DNA from: Mytilus californianus
Lineage: Eukaryota; Mollusca; Bivalvia; Mytilida; Mytilidae
DNA length: 64,000 nt
Assembly (NCBI RefSeq): GCF_021869535.1
Contig: NW_026262712.1
Coordinates: forward strand, 106,451,640 to 106,515,639
Direction of reading: 5' to 3'
Position numbers and translations under genes: made by a program. Below the pieces are notes generated by a model. The model worked only from the letters and a program-made list of their open reading frames with translations, did no database searches and was not told the DNA's origin. Below, in pieces: positions 24,011 through 35,964 of the stretch; the first letter of the stretch is position 1; each line of letters begins with the position of its first letter.

Positions 24011-24120
24011 TTAATGTTAATGCAAAATTCTTTAAAAACAATTACTTTTTTAACATGCACACAATGCAAAAGTTAAATAAATTTTATTGCGTAACAGACA
24101 ATGTTTCAGTTTTTTTTTCA

Positions 24121-24325
24121 GTCATACGGGTATCCTTTTTACAAGACATCAGACATCCACCCTTCAAATGATAGAAAATTTCATTTATTAAAAGAGAATG
24201 ATTGTTTTCAACAACATGAAGATGAGTGTAATTTATCAAATCCAATCACCAATTACTTGAGGCCCAAGCAAAATCGAATAAAATTATTTGCGATTAAAAG
24301 TATTGAAACATGCAATTTGAAATAG
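24121..24325 (+). other. Exon-like open frame conserved in three copies (doubtful)
   Basis: After a pyrimidine tract ending in CAG, the frame reads SYGYPFYKTSDIHPSNDRKF and later NDCFQQHEDEC. Equivalent frames lie at 26730-26945 and 32612-32905 with SYGYPFDK and ECYLSYPI. The tract-plus-AG resembles a splice acceptor. Counting differences between copies 1 and 2 by codon position gave 5, 1 and 3, with no third-position excess, so I see no sign of protein-level constraint. Recorded because the frame survives in all copies, not as a gene call. Confidence 0.2.
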
Positions 24326-24808
24326 AATATGTTTTAACATTAATAATCAATTTTACATACTTTACAAATTATTGTGTATACCAAAGTTTTGCAACTAGAT
24401 CAGATTTCGTATAGTTTTTACAATTGATTTGCATATTCAAGTGAATGGAAATTTTCAAAAAAAATGTTGTATAATGGATTTAACATGCAATCAGTGTACA
24501 TCTCCTTCACGTTATTTGACAATTCATATTTGGACAATCGTTGATATAGTAATTACGTCTTATTTGTTGATTTGGTTTTTGTTATGAATTATTGTGTGTG
24601 TATGTGAATACTATACTCAAAATAGAATATACTTCCGACAGTCTATATAGATAGATTGCAGAAGAATCCCCATGCAAAAATACAAACATTTAGACAAACA
24701 CGAATCAAGATGTTTATTAGCTAGCTTAGCAGGAAATGAATAATGAATAGGGCAAATAATTTGAGTGGTACGACAAATTAATTTCCTTAAACTAATATGT
24801 AAACAAGC

Positions 24809-25027
24809 ATGAAAGATATCAAGAATGCATACAAACACTACACTTCACAAATTTACATAGAAATTAATATATTTGTCGACACAAACCCGGTGATAAACTC
24901 TGGAGAAGCTCAGGTAATGAAAATGAAAACTGAGGAAGTACAAATAATAAAAATTATTTTAAGAATAGAAAAAGTCATAACTGTAGTGTACTCCACAAGC
25001 ACAAGAACTATTTTAACGGTCTCATAA
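24809..25027 (+). other. Conserved 72-codon frame in three copies (doubtful)
   Basis: A frame starting MKDIKNAYKHYTSQIYIEIN is present at 24809, 28260 and 33269 with few changes. It contains GAAGCTCAG followed by GTAATG, resembling a splice donor. No domain is recognised, and conservation is no higher than in the flanking DNA of the triplication. Confidence 0.15.
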
Positions 25028-25349
25028 GTTAGTGGGATCATATATCATGGCTTACGTTAGTGTTGATGAAAAACAATCTAAGTCTGTTGTTCTATCGATC
25101 ATGATAGTGTCTATGCTAAAATTTGATGGCAGTTTGTGGTATTCTTTCAAAATTTTGGTCATGTTTCAGGTTAGGTACGAATAGTTAACAGTTTTGGAAA
25201 TGTCTTACAGTAAAACAGAATCATCTTCTAAACCGCTACGTGGACTGGTTTTCTGTCCTGTTATCTGTTTTGCCTCGATACACGTATGTTGCAAAGGGGT
25301 GATTACTTGTTAAGTCTTCAATTGTACTATGCTTTGTCATCGATATTTA

Positions 25350-25450
25350 ACTTTCTTTTAAAAGTGACATGACGGTTGTCCGTAGTGGGACATTGCTGCT
25401 TACTCCTTTGTAGGACCTGATAGGTATTTGAGGGGTTTATGTTTTTAATC
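25350..25450 (+). repeat. T3-like segment in unit copy 1
   Basis: GACATGACGGTTGTCCGTAG, CTGCTTACTCCTTTGTAGGA and TTGAGGGGTTTATG, related to 20020-20120. Copies lie at 28825-28900 and 33815-33890. Confidence 0.5.
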
Positions 25451-25466
25451 TTTTGTTATCTGTTTT

Positions 25467-25751
25467 ATGATTTGTAAACTGAAAATAAAACAACATAAAA
25501 GTATAATGTTTGCATACATGTCTTTTTCGCTTCATTCTTGTGTGGCCTCGGTTGACAAGTGGTCCCATACGTGCCTGTTTTCATGTTCTCTCCTGGCACC
25601 ATTGCTTCCTCCATCAATAAAAACTGGCCACCACAAAATAGTCAATAATGCACGTGCTGAAACACCAAACATTATCATCGTCATCATATTATTTTTGTTG
25701 TCCTCTACAAATCGTCGGTTTGAATGCTTCTTTAGATTTGCTCTTTATTAG
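25467..25751 (+). other. 94-codon frame conserved in three copies (doubtful)
   Basis: Open at 25467-25751 and 28920-29204, and from an inner Met at 33956-34201. The opposite strand also holds a 51-codon frame starting MMTMIMFG in copies 1 and 3, broken by a stop in copy 2. In the plus frame the 11 differences between copies 1 and 3 fall 3, 4 and 4 on codon positions 1, 2 and 3, which looks neutral. Neither frame is called as a gene. Confidence 0.15.
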
Positions 25752-25959
25752 ATTTTGAATTAACCAAAAGTGTAAAATATTATGTTTATGTTGTATGAAC
25801 AGCTGCATTAGTATTGTTTGTATATAAAATCTAACAAAACTTTAAGAATAAGAATCTATGTGTCCATACTTCTTATGTACACTTACTTTTAAAAAGAGAT
25901 TTTATAAGATGTTATTAAGTAAGTAATGTTTTATACTATTTAACTTGACAAATACGATG

Positions 25960-26045
25960 ACCTTTAGTTGCTTACTTCTACCTCAGCTGGTCTCTGGTGG
26001 AGAGTTGTCTCATTGGCAATCATACCACATCTTCTTATTATTATA
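25960..26045 (+). repeat. T1 end in unit copy 1
   Basis: CTCTGGTGGAGAGTTGTCTC, ATTGGCAATCATACCACATC and TTCTTATTATTA. The same segment occurs at 29412-29500 and 34651-34740. It was present before the triplication. Confidence 0.85.
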
Positions 26046-26277
26046 ATGCCGTTAGTGTTGTCTGTTGATTGTTAATACAGATACTAGAAAATAAATCTTA
26101 CAAATTTTAATAACAAATATTGCTTAGGTCACATTGCGTTTGTACTTTTACCATCGCAAAGAGATTGATAAGATGTTATTTCTTGAATCTGATAACATTA
26201 CGTCAATATTTTTACATAGTAAACATCCTTTTGATGTGACGATTTTTATACATAACTTTCACTGAGTACTGGAATTG

Positions 26278-29200
26278 CATAAAGAAACAAGGCAGGATGT
26301 TATTGATATCTTAGTTTAATGTTTGTAGATATTCAAAAGTAAATTTTTTTTTTCTATAATTGTCGAAATTGATGCACTTATTCTAGGACATTGCACATGT
26401 TGAATTTATCTTGCAAAATAATAGTCGACAAAATCAAATCAAATATTTTGTGTAAGCCTTGTCAGATGGAATTATCATAATTCTTTTAACTTATTCTTAA
26501 CTTTTCTATTATGTGTTTTGTGGACTGTTGTTTGGTTGGTTTTTTTTTTGGTCATGATAATGTCGGTCCTTCTTTTGTTGTGTTTTTATTGTCTCTTTGG
26601 TATCTTGGTTTTCATTTTGTTAATGTTAATACAAAATTCTTTAAAACAATTAATATTTCAACATGCACACGATGCAAAAGTTAAATATATTTTATTGCGT
26701 ACCAGAAAATGTTTGAGTTTTATTTTCAGTCATACGGGTATCCTTTTGACAAGACATCAGACATCCACCCTTCAAACGATAGAAAATTCCATTTATTAAA
26801 AGAGAATGATTGTTTTCAACAACATGAAGATGAGTGTTATTTATCATATCCAATCACCAATTACTTGAGACCCAAGAAAAATCGAATAAAATTATTTGCG
26901 ATTAAAAATATTAAAACATTGCAATTTGAAATAGAATATGTTTAGCATTAATAATCAATTTTACATACTTTACAAATTATTATGTATACCAAAGTTTTGC
27001 AATTAGATCAAATTTCGTATAGTTTTTACAATTGATTTGCATATTGCATATTCAAGTGAATGGAAACTTTTCAAAAATAATTGTTGTATAATGGACTTAA
27101 CATGCAATCAGTGTACATCTCTTTCAAGTTATTTGACAATTCATATTTGGACAATCGTTGATGTAGTAATTACGTCTTACAGTGGAGATCACTTCTAACC
27201 TCTCATTAGAACTGTCAGAATTATCTGTCATAGAACTGTTCTAAACTGTCCTAGAACAGTTCTACCTAGAACAGTTCTACCTAGAACAGTTCTACCCTAG
27301 AACTATTCTAAGTAGAACTGTCAGATTTGGTTTTAGGAAAAACTGACCAAATCAGTTCTAGGTAGAACTGTCAGGATAAGTTCTAGGGTAGAACTGTCCA
27401 AAACTGTTCTAGGTAGAACTGTCCAAATCAGTTCTAGTCGTAGAACTATCAGCACAACTGACCAAATCAGTTCTAACCGTAGAACTGTCAGCAGAACTGA
27501 CCAAATCAGTTCTAACCGTAGAACTGTCAACATAACTGTCTAAAACTGTTCTAGCCGTAGAACTGACCAAACCTGTCAGTATTGTAGAACAGTTCTAAAT
27601 GACGTCACTGCAATTTTAAAATATATATCATATTCTTTTGACTTATTTATAATTAAGTCAAAGAGTTCTTAAAACTGTTCGATTGATAGAACTGACTAAA
27701 TCCATTCTAGCCGTAGAACTGACCAAATCAGTTCTAATCGTAGCACTGTTCTAGCCGTAGAACTGACCAAAGATTTGGTCAGTTCTAGGTAGAACTGTCT
27801 AAAACTGTTCTAGGGTAGAAATGTCAAGATCAGTTCTAGGTAGAACTGTCTAAATCAGTTCTAGGTAGAACTGACCAAATCAGTTCTAGGTTCGAAATGT
27901 TCTAGCTAGAACTGTCTAAAAGGTGTCAGGATGACAGTTCTACATACTGTCATAGAACAGTTCTCCTGACAGATTCTGACAGATTTGGTGAGAGGTTAGA
28001 AGTGATCTCCACTGTATTTGTTGATTTGGTTTTTGTTATGAAATATTGTGTGTGTATGATACTCAAAATAGAATATACTTCCGATAGTCTATATAGATAG
28101 ATTGCAGAAGAATCCCCATGTAAAAATACAAACATTTAGACAAACACGGCGACCATCAAGATGTTCATTAGCTAACTAAGCAGGAAATAAATAATGAATA
28201 GAGCAAATAAGTTGAGTGGACTGACACATTAATTTCCATAAACAAATATGTAAACAAGCATGAAAGATAACAAGAATGCATACAAACACTACACTTCACA
28301 AATTTACATAGAAATTAATATATTTGTCGACACAAACCCCGTGATAAACTGTGGAGAAGCTCAGGTAATGAAAATGAAAACTGAGAAAGTACAAATAATA
28401 AAAATTATTTTAAGAATAGAAAAAGTCATAACTGTAGTGTACTCCACAAGCACAAGAAATATTTTAACGGTCTCATAAGTTAGTGGGATCATATATCATG
28501 GCTTACGTTAGTGTTTATGAAAAAAAAATCTAAGTCTGTTGTTTTATCGATCATGATAGTGTTTATGCTAAAACTTGATGGCAGTTTGTGGTATTCTTTC
28601 AAAATTTTGGTCATGTTTCAGGTTAGGTACGAATAGTTAACAGTTTTGGAAATGTCTTACAGTAAAACAAAATCATCTTCTAAACCGCTACGTAGACTGG
28701 TTTTCTGTCCTGTTATCTGTTTTGTCTTGATACACATATGTTGCAAAGGGATGATAACTTGTTTAGTCTTCAATTGTACTATGCTTTGTCATCGATATTT
28801 AACTTTCTTTTAAAAGTGACATGACGGGTGTCCGTAGTGGGACATAGACTGCTTACTCCTTCGTAGGACCTGATAGGTATTTGAGGGGTTTATGTTTTTA
28901 ATCTTTTGTTATCTGTTTCATGATTTGTAAACTGAAAATAAAACAACATAAAAGTATAATGTTTGCATACATGTCTTTTCCGCTTCATTCTTGTGTGGCC
29001 TCGGTGGACAAGTGGTCCTACACGTGCCAGTTTTCATGTTCTCTCCTGGCACCATTGCTTCCTCCACCAATAAAAACTGGCCACCACAAAATAGTCAATA
29101 ATGCACGTACTGAAACACCAAACATTATCATCGTCATCATATTATTTTTGTTGTCCTCTACAAATCGTCAGTTTGAATGCTTCTTTAGATTTGCTCTTTA

Positions 29201-29730
29201 TTAGATTTTGAATTAACCAAAAGTGTAAAATATTTTGTTTATGTTATATGAACAGCTGCATTAGTATTGTTTGTATATAAAATCTAACAAAACTTTAAGA
29301 ATAAGAATCTATGTGTCCGTACTTCTTATGTACATTTACTTTTGAAAAGAGATTTTATAAGATGTTATTAAGTAAGTAATGTTTTATACTATTTAACTTG
29401 ACAAATACGATTACCTTTAGTTGCTAACTTCTACCTCAGCTGGTCTCTGGTGGAGAGTTGTCGCATTGGCAATCATACCACATCTTCTAATTTTAATAAT
29501 GCCATTAGTGTTGTCTGTTGATTGTTCATACAGATACTGGAAAATAAATCTTACAAATTTTAAAAACAAATATTGTTTAGGTCACATTGCGTTTGCATTT
29601 TTATCATCACAATGAGATTGATAAGATGTTATTTCTTGAATCTGATAACATTACGTCAATATTTTTACACAGAAAACATTCTTTTGATGTGACGATTATT
29701 ATACATAACTTTCACTGAGTACTGGAATTG
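26278..29730 (+). repeat. Triplicated unit, copy 2 (3453 bp)
   Basis: Same start as copy 1 but joins ATTATCATAATTCTT directly to TTAACTTATTCTTAAC near 26483. It thus lacks about 1.08 kb that corresponds to 22795-23870 of copy 1. It contains the 835-bp inverted-repeat transposon at 27180-28014. Length accounting agrees: 3453 minus 837 is about 2616, and 3695 minus 1076 is about 2619. Confidence 0.93.
27180..28014. mobile_element. 835-bp TIR transposon (MITE-like) packed with AGAACNGTTCT palindromes
   Basis: Terminal inverted repeats are perfect for 26 bases, beginning CAGTGGAGATCACTTCTAAC at both ends. It is flanked by TA (27178-27179 and 28015-28016). The empty site CGTCTTATTTGTTG is present in unit copies 1 (24555-24570) and 3 (33010-33020), which proves insertion with TA duplication. 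That is the target preference of the Tc1/mariner superfamily. It encodes no transposase. The interior is a degenerate array of TAGAACTGTC, CAGTTCTAG and AGAACAGTTCT units in both orientations, giving frames such as VLTVLRLELIW repeats (27333-27533). An AT-rich island at 27600-27670 separates two palindrome-rich halves. Confidence 0.92.
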
Positions 29731-30792
29731 CATAAAGAAACAAAGCAGGATGTTATTGATATCTTAATTTAATGTTTGTAGATATTCAAAAGTAAAATTT
29801 GTTTTTTGTCTATAATTGTCGAAATGATGCACTTATTCTAGGAGCATTGAACATGTTGAATTTATCTTGCAAAATAATAGTCGACAAAATCAAATCAAAT
29901 ATTTTGTGTAAGCCTTGTCAGATGGAATTATCATAATTCTTTAACATTATAAACTTGATTATAATCTTTACTTTCCTTATAGTTTTAACATTTATGTGTT
30001 TTGCTTAACATAAGATATGGATAAACATTACATTATTACAATAATAAGGATAGCTGGATTTCGGCATGTTTAGTTTTGAAAGCTTTTTATCTTAGTTGAT
30101 TTGGCATACCAACAGATTTTATTTGAGCGTCATTAATGAGTCTTATGCAGACAAAACGGGCTTTTGCGTTACATGATAAACCTTATGTCTTTGTAGAGTC
30201 TTTACATCTCATTTCAAATAATGCAGCATTTACTTTGCTTGAGTTTTATGTTGTATTATATGTACATGTACTTTTTTGTTTTTTTGTAATCTCTAGCTTT
30301 GTCTAGCAATATTACTGATAACATTAACTAACTAGAAGAATTGTTTCGATTAATTTTAAATGATATAGATGTATGTCTAAGGTTTAACTTTTTTCACTGT
30401 ATTGTCTGACCAATATGGGCTCCTTTATTTTTAAAATTTTAGTAAATGTTTGCTTTTCTTATTAGTTTTATATAACAGGTCATATATCAGTTTTAGTTTT
30501 TTGGAATGTAACAAGTCAAAAGAAATGACATGTCAATATCTAACTATAACTTTTTTTACACAACATTAACTGCTACAATCGTAGAAAATATCTGTAAAAG
30601 TGAGGCGTCAAGGTTTTTATTTTGAAATGAATAATACAAAAATTCTAGCATATGTAGCATATGTTGTATATTACTCACAGCTGTTGCAATATACAAGGTC
30701 ATTGTTTCCTATAATGGTTTCCTTGATTGAGGGTCGCTGCCTACAAGAAGACTATTGATGAAATAGCACTCGATGGAAAATTGAAGCCATAT

Positions 30793-32132
30793 TGAAACGC
30801 TGCCTCCCTGGTGTTAGAGTCAGCCACCAGAGAACACAGGGTCACAAAGAAAAAGAGAATAAAAGGATCTATAAAGTGTAAGGTTCGACGTCCACTGTTT
30901 ACCGCTAGACCAAAACACGTTACAGAAAGGGAAATCGTATACTTGTGGTTATATATATATACTCAGTTGTTGAATAAAATATCTGAATAAAATAAAGTTT
31001 CATATTTTATTAAAATCAAAAATAATCCACGACGGAGAGAATGGGTCTTGCAGGCTCTGTCACTGGTCTGTTCGGGTCCCCGGTAATGGTTGGTCTAACA
31101 GTATACAAACAAACTTTTGATAATAACCAGCTAATAATATATGATTCAACAGTTAAGTAACCCGGTGGTCCCTTATTTGGACTCTTTCAATAATCCCAAT
31201 TTAAGGATATTATCACCATTTCACAGTATTCAACATCGACTTATCATCATAAATCATCTAAAACAAATATTAAATACAGAAAGCAACAATCTTACCCCCG
31301 TCACTAACAACCTTACTTAGGACTGTCATTAACCACCTTAGCACTGTCCTCCACAACTTTATTTATTACTATCACTAACAACATAAGCACCATCACCGGC
31401 AATATTATTTAGTCTCGTCATTCATAAAATAATTCCTATCGCTAACAAACTTAATCACTGTCAATGGCAATATTAATTAACACCACCACCCACGACCTTA
31501 GCACCGTAACCCACAACTTAATTTGCACCGTCTATATAACTACATTATAATTAGCACCGTCACCGGCAACCGTATTTAGCACCGTCACCGGCAACCATAT
31601 TTAGCACCGTCACCGACAACCCGATTTAGCACCGGCACCGACAACCTTAAATAAAACAAAGTTAACCATCAACGCTTGGTTGTGATTATCAGACACGTTT
31701 TAGCTTCTATTCAAAATTGTTACTTTCCAACTTTGTCAACCCAAAAATCCGTCGGTTCTGTTGTTGCTTTTGCTTTTATACTTGATACTTTTTATGTTGA
31801 TATTATTTGTAAACATGGATTGATCATCATCAATAAAGATGGGTTTTGACTTTAAATACATTAGTAGATCATAAGAAGAGTTTTATTTGAGTTTATATTC
31901 TAATAAGGTAACTACCGCGAAAATATGGAATCAGTACGTGAAATAAAACTTCTTAACAAACTAACATACACAAATCTGTCGTATCATTGAAACAGCCAAA
32001 ATAACAAATTACAAGTCTGACATTACTTGCAACATTAGACATCTCACTAACATCTATCATTTATCCTCAATAATTTCAAGAAACTATACAGACATAGGTT
32101 AACTATAAAAAAGGGGAAAAGCCGGCATTACA
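30793..32132 (-). mobile_element. 1340-bp TG...CA insertion, putative solo LTR
   Basis: Inserted into unit copy 3 between two ATAT repeats (30789-30792 and 32133-32136). Copy 1 has a single ATAT at that place (GAAGTCATATATCCG). The insertion starts TGAAACGCTGCC and ends GGCATTACA, so it has the TG...CA ends and 4-base duplication typical of LTR retrotransposons. It has no internal gag/pol, which suggests a solo LTR. A poly(A) signal AATAAA on the minus strand near 31010 favours minus orientation. Terminal inverted similarity is weak (8 of 12), so a DNA transposon is less likely. Confidence 0.6.
31287..31652. repeat. Degenerate 25-bp minisatellite inside the putative LTR
   Basis: Units of the type TTTAGCACCGTCACCGGCAA recur with exact 25-base spacing at 31575, 31600 and 31625. 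They decay leftwards through TTAGCACTGTCCTCCACAAC and CATCACCGGCAATATT back to about 31287. Confidence 0.85.
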
Positions 32133-34300
32133 ATATATCCGAAAATTTTATGGAAGTCATCCTGACATTGTTGACGGCTGTGGAATATCTATTTGAACCT
32201 AGCCATATTCATGCTTCTTGTTTTTGCTTATAACTTCATCGAATGTGACTAGTCACTGCATTTTCGCTTCTATAACGAAACAGAACAAGGTCAATAATGA
32301 AGTCATAACTGCTAACCTTTTAGAGCACCCGAGTTCTTCAACGCATTTTGGTAAGGTTCGTTTAACTTATTCTTAACTTTTCTATTATGTGTTTTGTGGA
32401 CTGTTGTTTGTTTGGTTTTTTTCTTTTGGTCATGATAATGTCGGTCCTTCTTTTGTTGTGTTTTTATTGTCTCTTTGGTACTTTGGTTTTCATTTTTTTT
32501 TTAATGTTAAAGAAAAATTCTTTAAAAACAATTACTATTTCAACATGCACACGATGCAAAAGTTAAATAAATTTTATTGCGTAACAGACAATGTTTCAGT
32601 TTTATTTTCAGTCATACGGGTATCCTTTTGACAAGACATCAGACATCCACCCTTCAAATGATAGAAAATTCCATTTATTAAAAGAGAATGATTGTTTTCA
32701 ACAACACGAAGATGAGTGTTATTTATCATATCCAATCATCAATTACTTGAGACCCAAGAAAAATCGAATAAAATTATTTGCGATTAAATATATTAAAACA
32801 TTGCAATTTGAAATAGAATATGTTTTAACATTAATAATCAATTTTACATACTTTACAAATTATTATGTATACCAAAGTTTTGCAACTAGATCAAATTTCG
32901 TATAGTTTTTACAATTGATGTGCATATAATGGACTTAACATGCAATCAGTGTACATCTCTTTAAAGTTATTTGACAATTCATATTTGGACAATCGTTGAT
33001 ATAGTAATTACGTCTTATTTGTTGATTTGGTTTTTGTTATGAATTATTGTGTGTGTATGTGAACATTATACTCAAAAACGAATATACTTCCAAAAGTCTA
33101 TAAAGATAGATTGCAGAAGAATCCCCATGCAAAAATACAAACATTTAGACAAACACGGCGAACATCAAGATGTTTATAAGCTAACTTAGCAGGAAATAAA
33201 TAATGAATAGGGCAAATAATTTGAGTGGAACGACAAATTAATTTCCATAAACAAATATGTAAACAAGCATGAAAGATAACAAGAATGCATACAAACACTA
33301 CACTTCACAAATTTACATAGCAATTAATATCTTTGTCGACACAAACCCCGTGATAAACTGTGGAGAAGCTCAGGTAATGAAAATGAAAACTGAGGAATTA
33401 CAAATGATAAAAATTATTTTAAGAATAGAAAAAGTCATAACTGTAGTGTACTCCACAAGCACAAGAAATATTTTAACGGTCTCATAAGTTAGTGGGATCA
33501 TATATCATGGCTTACGTTAGTGTTTATGAAAAAAAAATCTAAGTCTGTTGTTCTATTGATCATGATAGTGTTTATGCTAAAACTTGATGGCAGTTTGTGG
33601 TATTCTTTCAAAATTTTGGTCATGTTTCAGGTTAGGTACGAATAGTTAACAGATTTTGAATTGTCTTATAGTAAAACAAAATCATCTTCTAAACCGCTAC
33701 GTAGACTGGTTTTCTGTTTTGCCTCGATACACGAAGGTTGCAAAGGGGTGATAACTTGTTTAGTGTTCAATTGTACTATGCTTTATCATCGATTTTTAAC
33801 TTTCTTTTAAAAGTGACATGACGGGTGTCCGTAGTGGGGCATAGACTGCTTACTCCTTCGTAGGACCTGATAAGTATTTGAGGGGTTTATGTTTTTAATC
33901 TTTTGTTATCTGTTTCATGATTTGCAAACTGAAAATAAAACAACGTTAAAGTATAATGTTTGCAGACATGTCTTTATCGCTTCATTCTTGTGTGGCCTCG
34001 GTGGACAAGTGGTCCCACACGTGCCAGTTTTCATGTTCTCTCCTGGCACCATTGCTTCCTCCACCAATAAAAATTGGCCGCCACGAAATAGTCAATAGTG
34101 CACGTGCTGAAACACCAAACATTATCATCGTCATCATATTATTTTTGTTGTCCTCTACGAATCGTCGGTTTGAATGCTTCTTTAGATTTGCTCTTTATTA
34201 GATTTTGAATTAACCAAAAATATAAAATATTTTGTTTATATTGTATGAACAGGTGCATTAATATTGTTTGTATATAAAATCTAGCAAAAATTTAAGAATA

Positions 34301-34542
34301 ATAAAATTGAGAATGGAAATGGGGAATGTGTCAAAGAGACAACAACCCGACCATAGAACAGACAACAGCAGAAAGTCACCAACAGGTCTTCAATGCAGCG
34401 AGAAATTCCCGCACCCGGAGGCGTCCTTCAGCTGGCCCCTAAACAAATATATTTACTAGTTCAGTGATAATGAACGTCATACTAAACTCCAAATTGTACA
34501 CAAGAAACTAAAATTAAAAATAATACAAGACTAACAAAGGCT
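34301..34542 (-). mobile_element. T2 tail inserted in unit copy 3
   Basis: A 242-bp segment with the same boundaries as the first 242 bases of 8997-9280. Copies 1 and 2 read TTTAAGAATAAGAATCTATG across the site, while copy 3 has the insert after TTTAAGAATA. This shows that T2 moves as a short discrete piece. I could not define an unambiguous target-site duplication. Confidence 0.85.
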
Positions 34543-34971
34543 AGAATCTATGTGTCCATACTTCTAATGTACATTTACTTTTGAAAAGAGATTTTATAAG
34601 ATGTTATTTAGTAAGTAATGTTTTATACTATTTAACTTGACAAATACGATGACCTTTAGTTGCTTACTTCTACCTCAGCTGGTCTCTGGTGGAGAGTTGT
34701 CTCATTGGCAATCATACGACATCTTGTTATTATTATAATGCCATTAGTGTTGTCTGTTGATTGCTCATACAGATACTGGAAAATAAATCTTACAAATTTT
34801 AATAACAAATATTGCTTAGGTCACATTACGTTTGTACTTTTACCATCGCAAAGAGATTGATAAGATGTTATTTCTTGAATCTGATAACATTACGTCAATA
34901 GTTTTACATAGTAAACATCCTTTTGATGTGACGATTATTATACATAACTTTCACTGAGTACTGGAATTGCA

Positions 34972-35960
34972 CTTTATATACTGTAATGAACTTCTCAACA
35001 AAGACTTAATAGATTAAAACTGCTTATGAGTGTTTGCTTTTCATATGTTGAGAAATAAATATTTGGAAGAAAATTACTGAAAGCATCATGACTATTGGTG
35101 TGGTAAATACATAAGGGAGTGTTTGCACTAATTCAATTTTAATTCATGTTTATGCCTTATTTTTTACTTTAAAAAAACTGTATACATGCTTACAAATTAG
35201 CAATAATCTGTTTTCATATCAGTAAATATGATTAGAAAGTATCAAAACGGATGACAGATCACACTGAATTAATCCATACTCATGGCTCATTTGGTGATCA
35301 TTAATAGGGAATCTTTGATATCCTGCTTGAGTAAGTCACCTATCAATTCTTTACATTTGAATTTGATAGGAATGAATATAACAACTTTAAATTTGTTTAT
35401 TTGTATTACGAACTCTATTATGGTATGATTATAGCAAATAATCGTCTAAGTTATATTCTGTAATTGAATTGAGAACTATGAATTATGCATAGGTAATGTC
35501 ATGAAGTGCAATATTACAAGAACACGACCTACTTCGTACCTTTTTTTCTAGATCGAATATTTGATGAATTGTTTTAAGACCTTGTAGGCAAGGATTCGAC
35601 AATGTTATATTACTAATTGACCAGCTATGATAAACGTATGGTAAGATGATTCTGCAAAATGTGTATTAAATACTTATATCAAAAAGGTTTATATGGAATA
35701 AGATTGAAGCTTAACAAGCTCAAATTATTAGTTTATCCTCAATGCTTAAATTAAGGAATCATTTAAATTTCTAACTGTCTATCTATATTAAGCATTTGAG
35801 CAGAAAATGACTTTGAGTATGATATTGCAGTAAAGGTAAAAAAATGGATCGAAAGTCTACTTTCCCGTTGACATATTTTTAATCACATTCAGATAAAAAT
35901 TACCTTCTACTTCTGAAATACATTTATGTCGGCTGTAAGGTGCATACTATTTTTTGTATT
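34972..35960. other. Stretch without recognised feature
   Basis: Single-copy-looking AT-rich sequence; nothing recognised. Confidence 0.5.
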
Positions 35961-35964
35961 AATT

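Larger units (their letters stand above)
22583..26277 (+). repeat. Triplicated unit, copy 1 (3695 bp)
   Basis: First of three head-to-tail copies; all begin CATAAAGAAACAA-GCAGGAT. It carries older embedded repeats: R5-like at 22965-23050, T3 at 23885-24010 and 25350-25450, T1 at 25960-26045. It lacks the later insertions seen in copies 2 and 3, so it gives the empty-site sequence for each. Over a roughly 245-bp block that I aligned by eye, copies 1 and 3 differ at 11 positions. Confidence 0.93.
29731..34971 (+). repeat. Triplicated unit, copy 3 (5241 bp)
   Basis: Full-length unit, ending at GAGTACTGGAATTGCA like the other junctions. It is interrupted by a 1340-bp insertion with ATAT duplication (30793-32132) and a 242-bp T2 tail (34301-34542). 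Without these it is about 3655 bp, close to copy 1. Some diagnostic bases group it with copy 2 (GACGATTATTATAC), others with copy 1 (TATTGCTTAGG, TACCATCGCAAAGAG), so exchange between copies is likely. Confidence 0.93.

Noticed and set aside
23899..24171. Signal-peptide-like frame (MFCGLLFVWFF...) as a secreted peptide gene in each triplicated unit
   Set aside because: The hydrophobic part is the T3 tail repeat, which occurs elsewhere without this frame; the downstream frame changes between copies.
27333..27533. Open frame with VLTVLRLELIW repeats as a leucine-rich-repeat protein
   Set aside because: It is the palindrome array of the transposon read in one frame; it has no LRR consensus and is absent from the other unit copies.
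27240..27950. AGAACAGTTCT units as steroid-receptor response elements
   Set aside because: Glucocorticoid-type sites need a 3-base spacer (AGAACANNNTGTTCT). Here the half sites are separated by a single base, and the array is transposon-internal.
30800..30925. tRNA-derived head at the left end of the 1340-bp insertion
   Set aside because: The minus strand has TGGTCTAGCGG and GTCGAACC, vaguely like A and B boxes, but spacing and fold are poor and the TG...CA/ATAT structure fits an LTR better.
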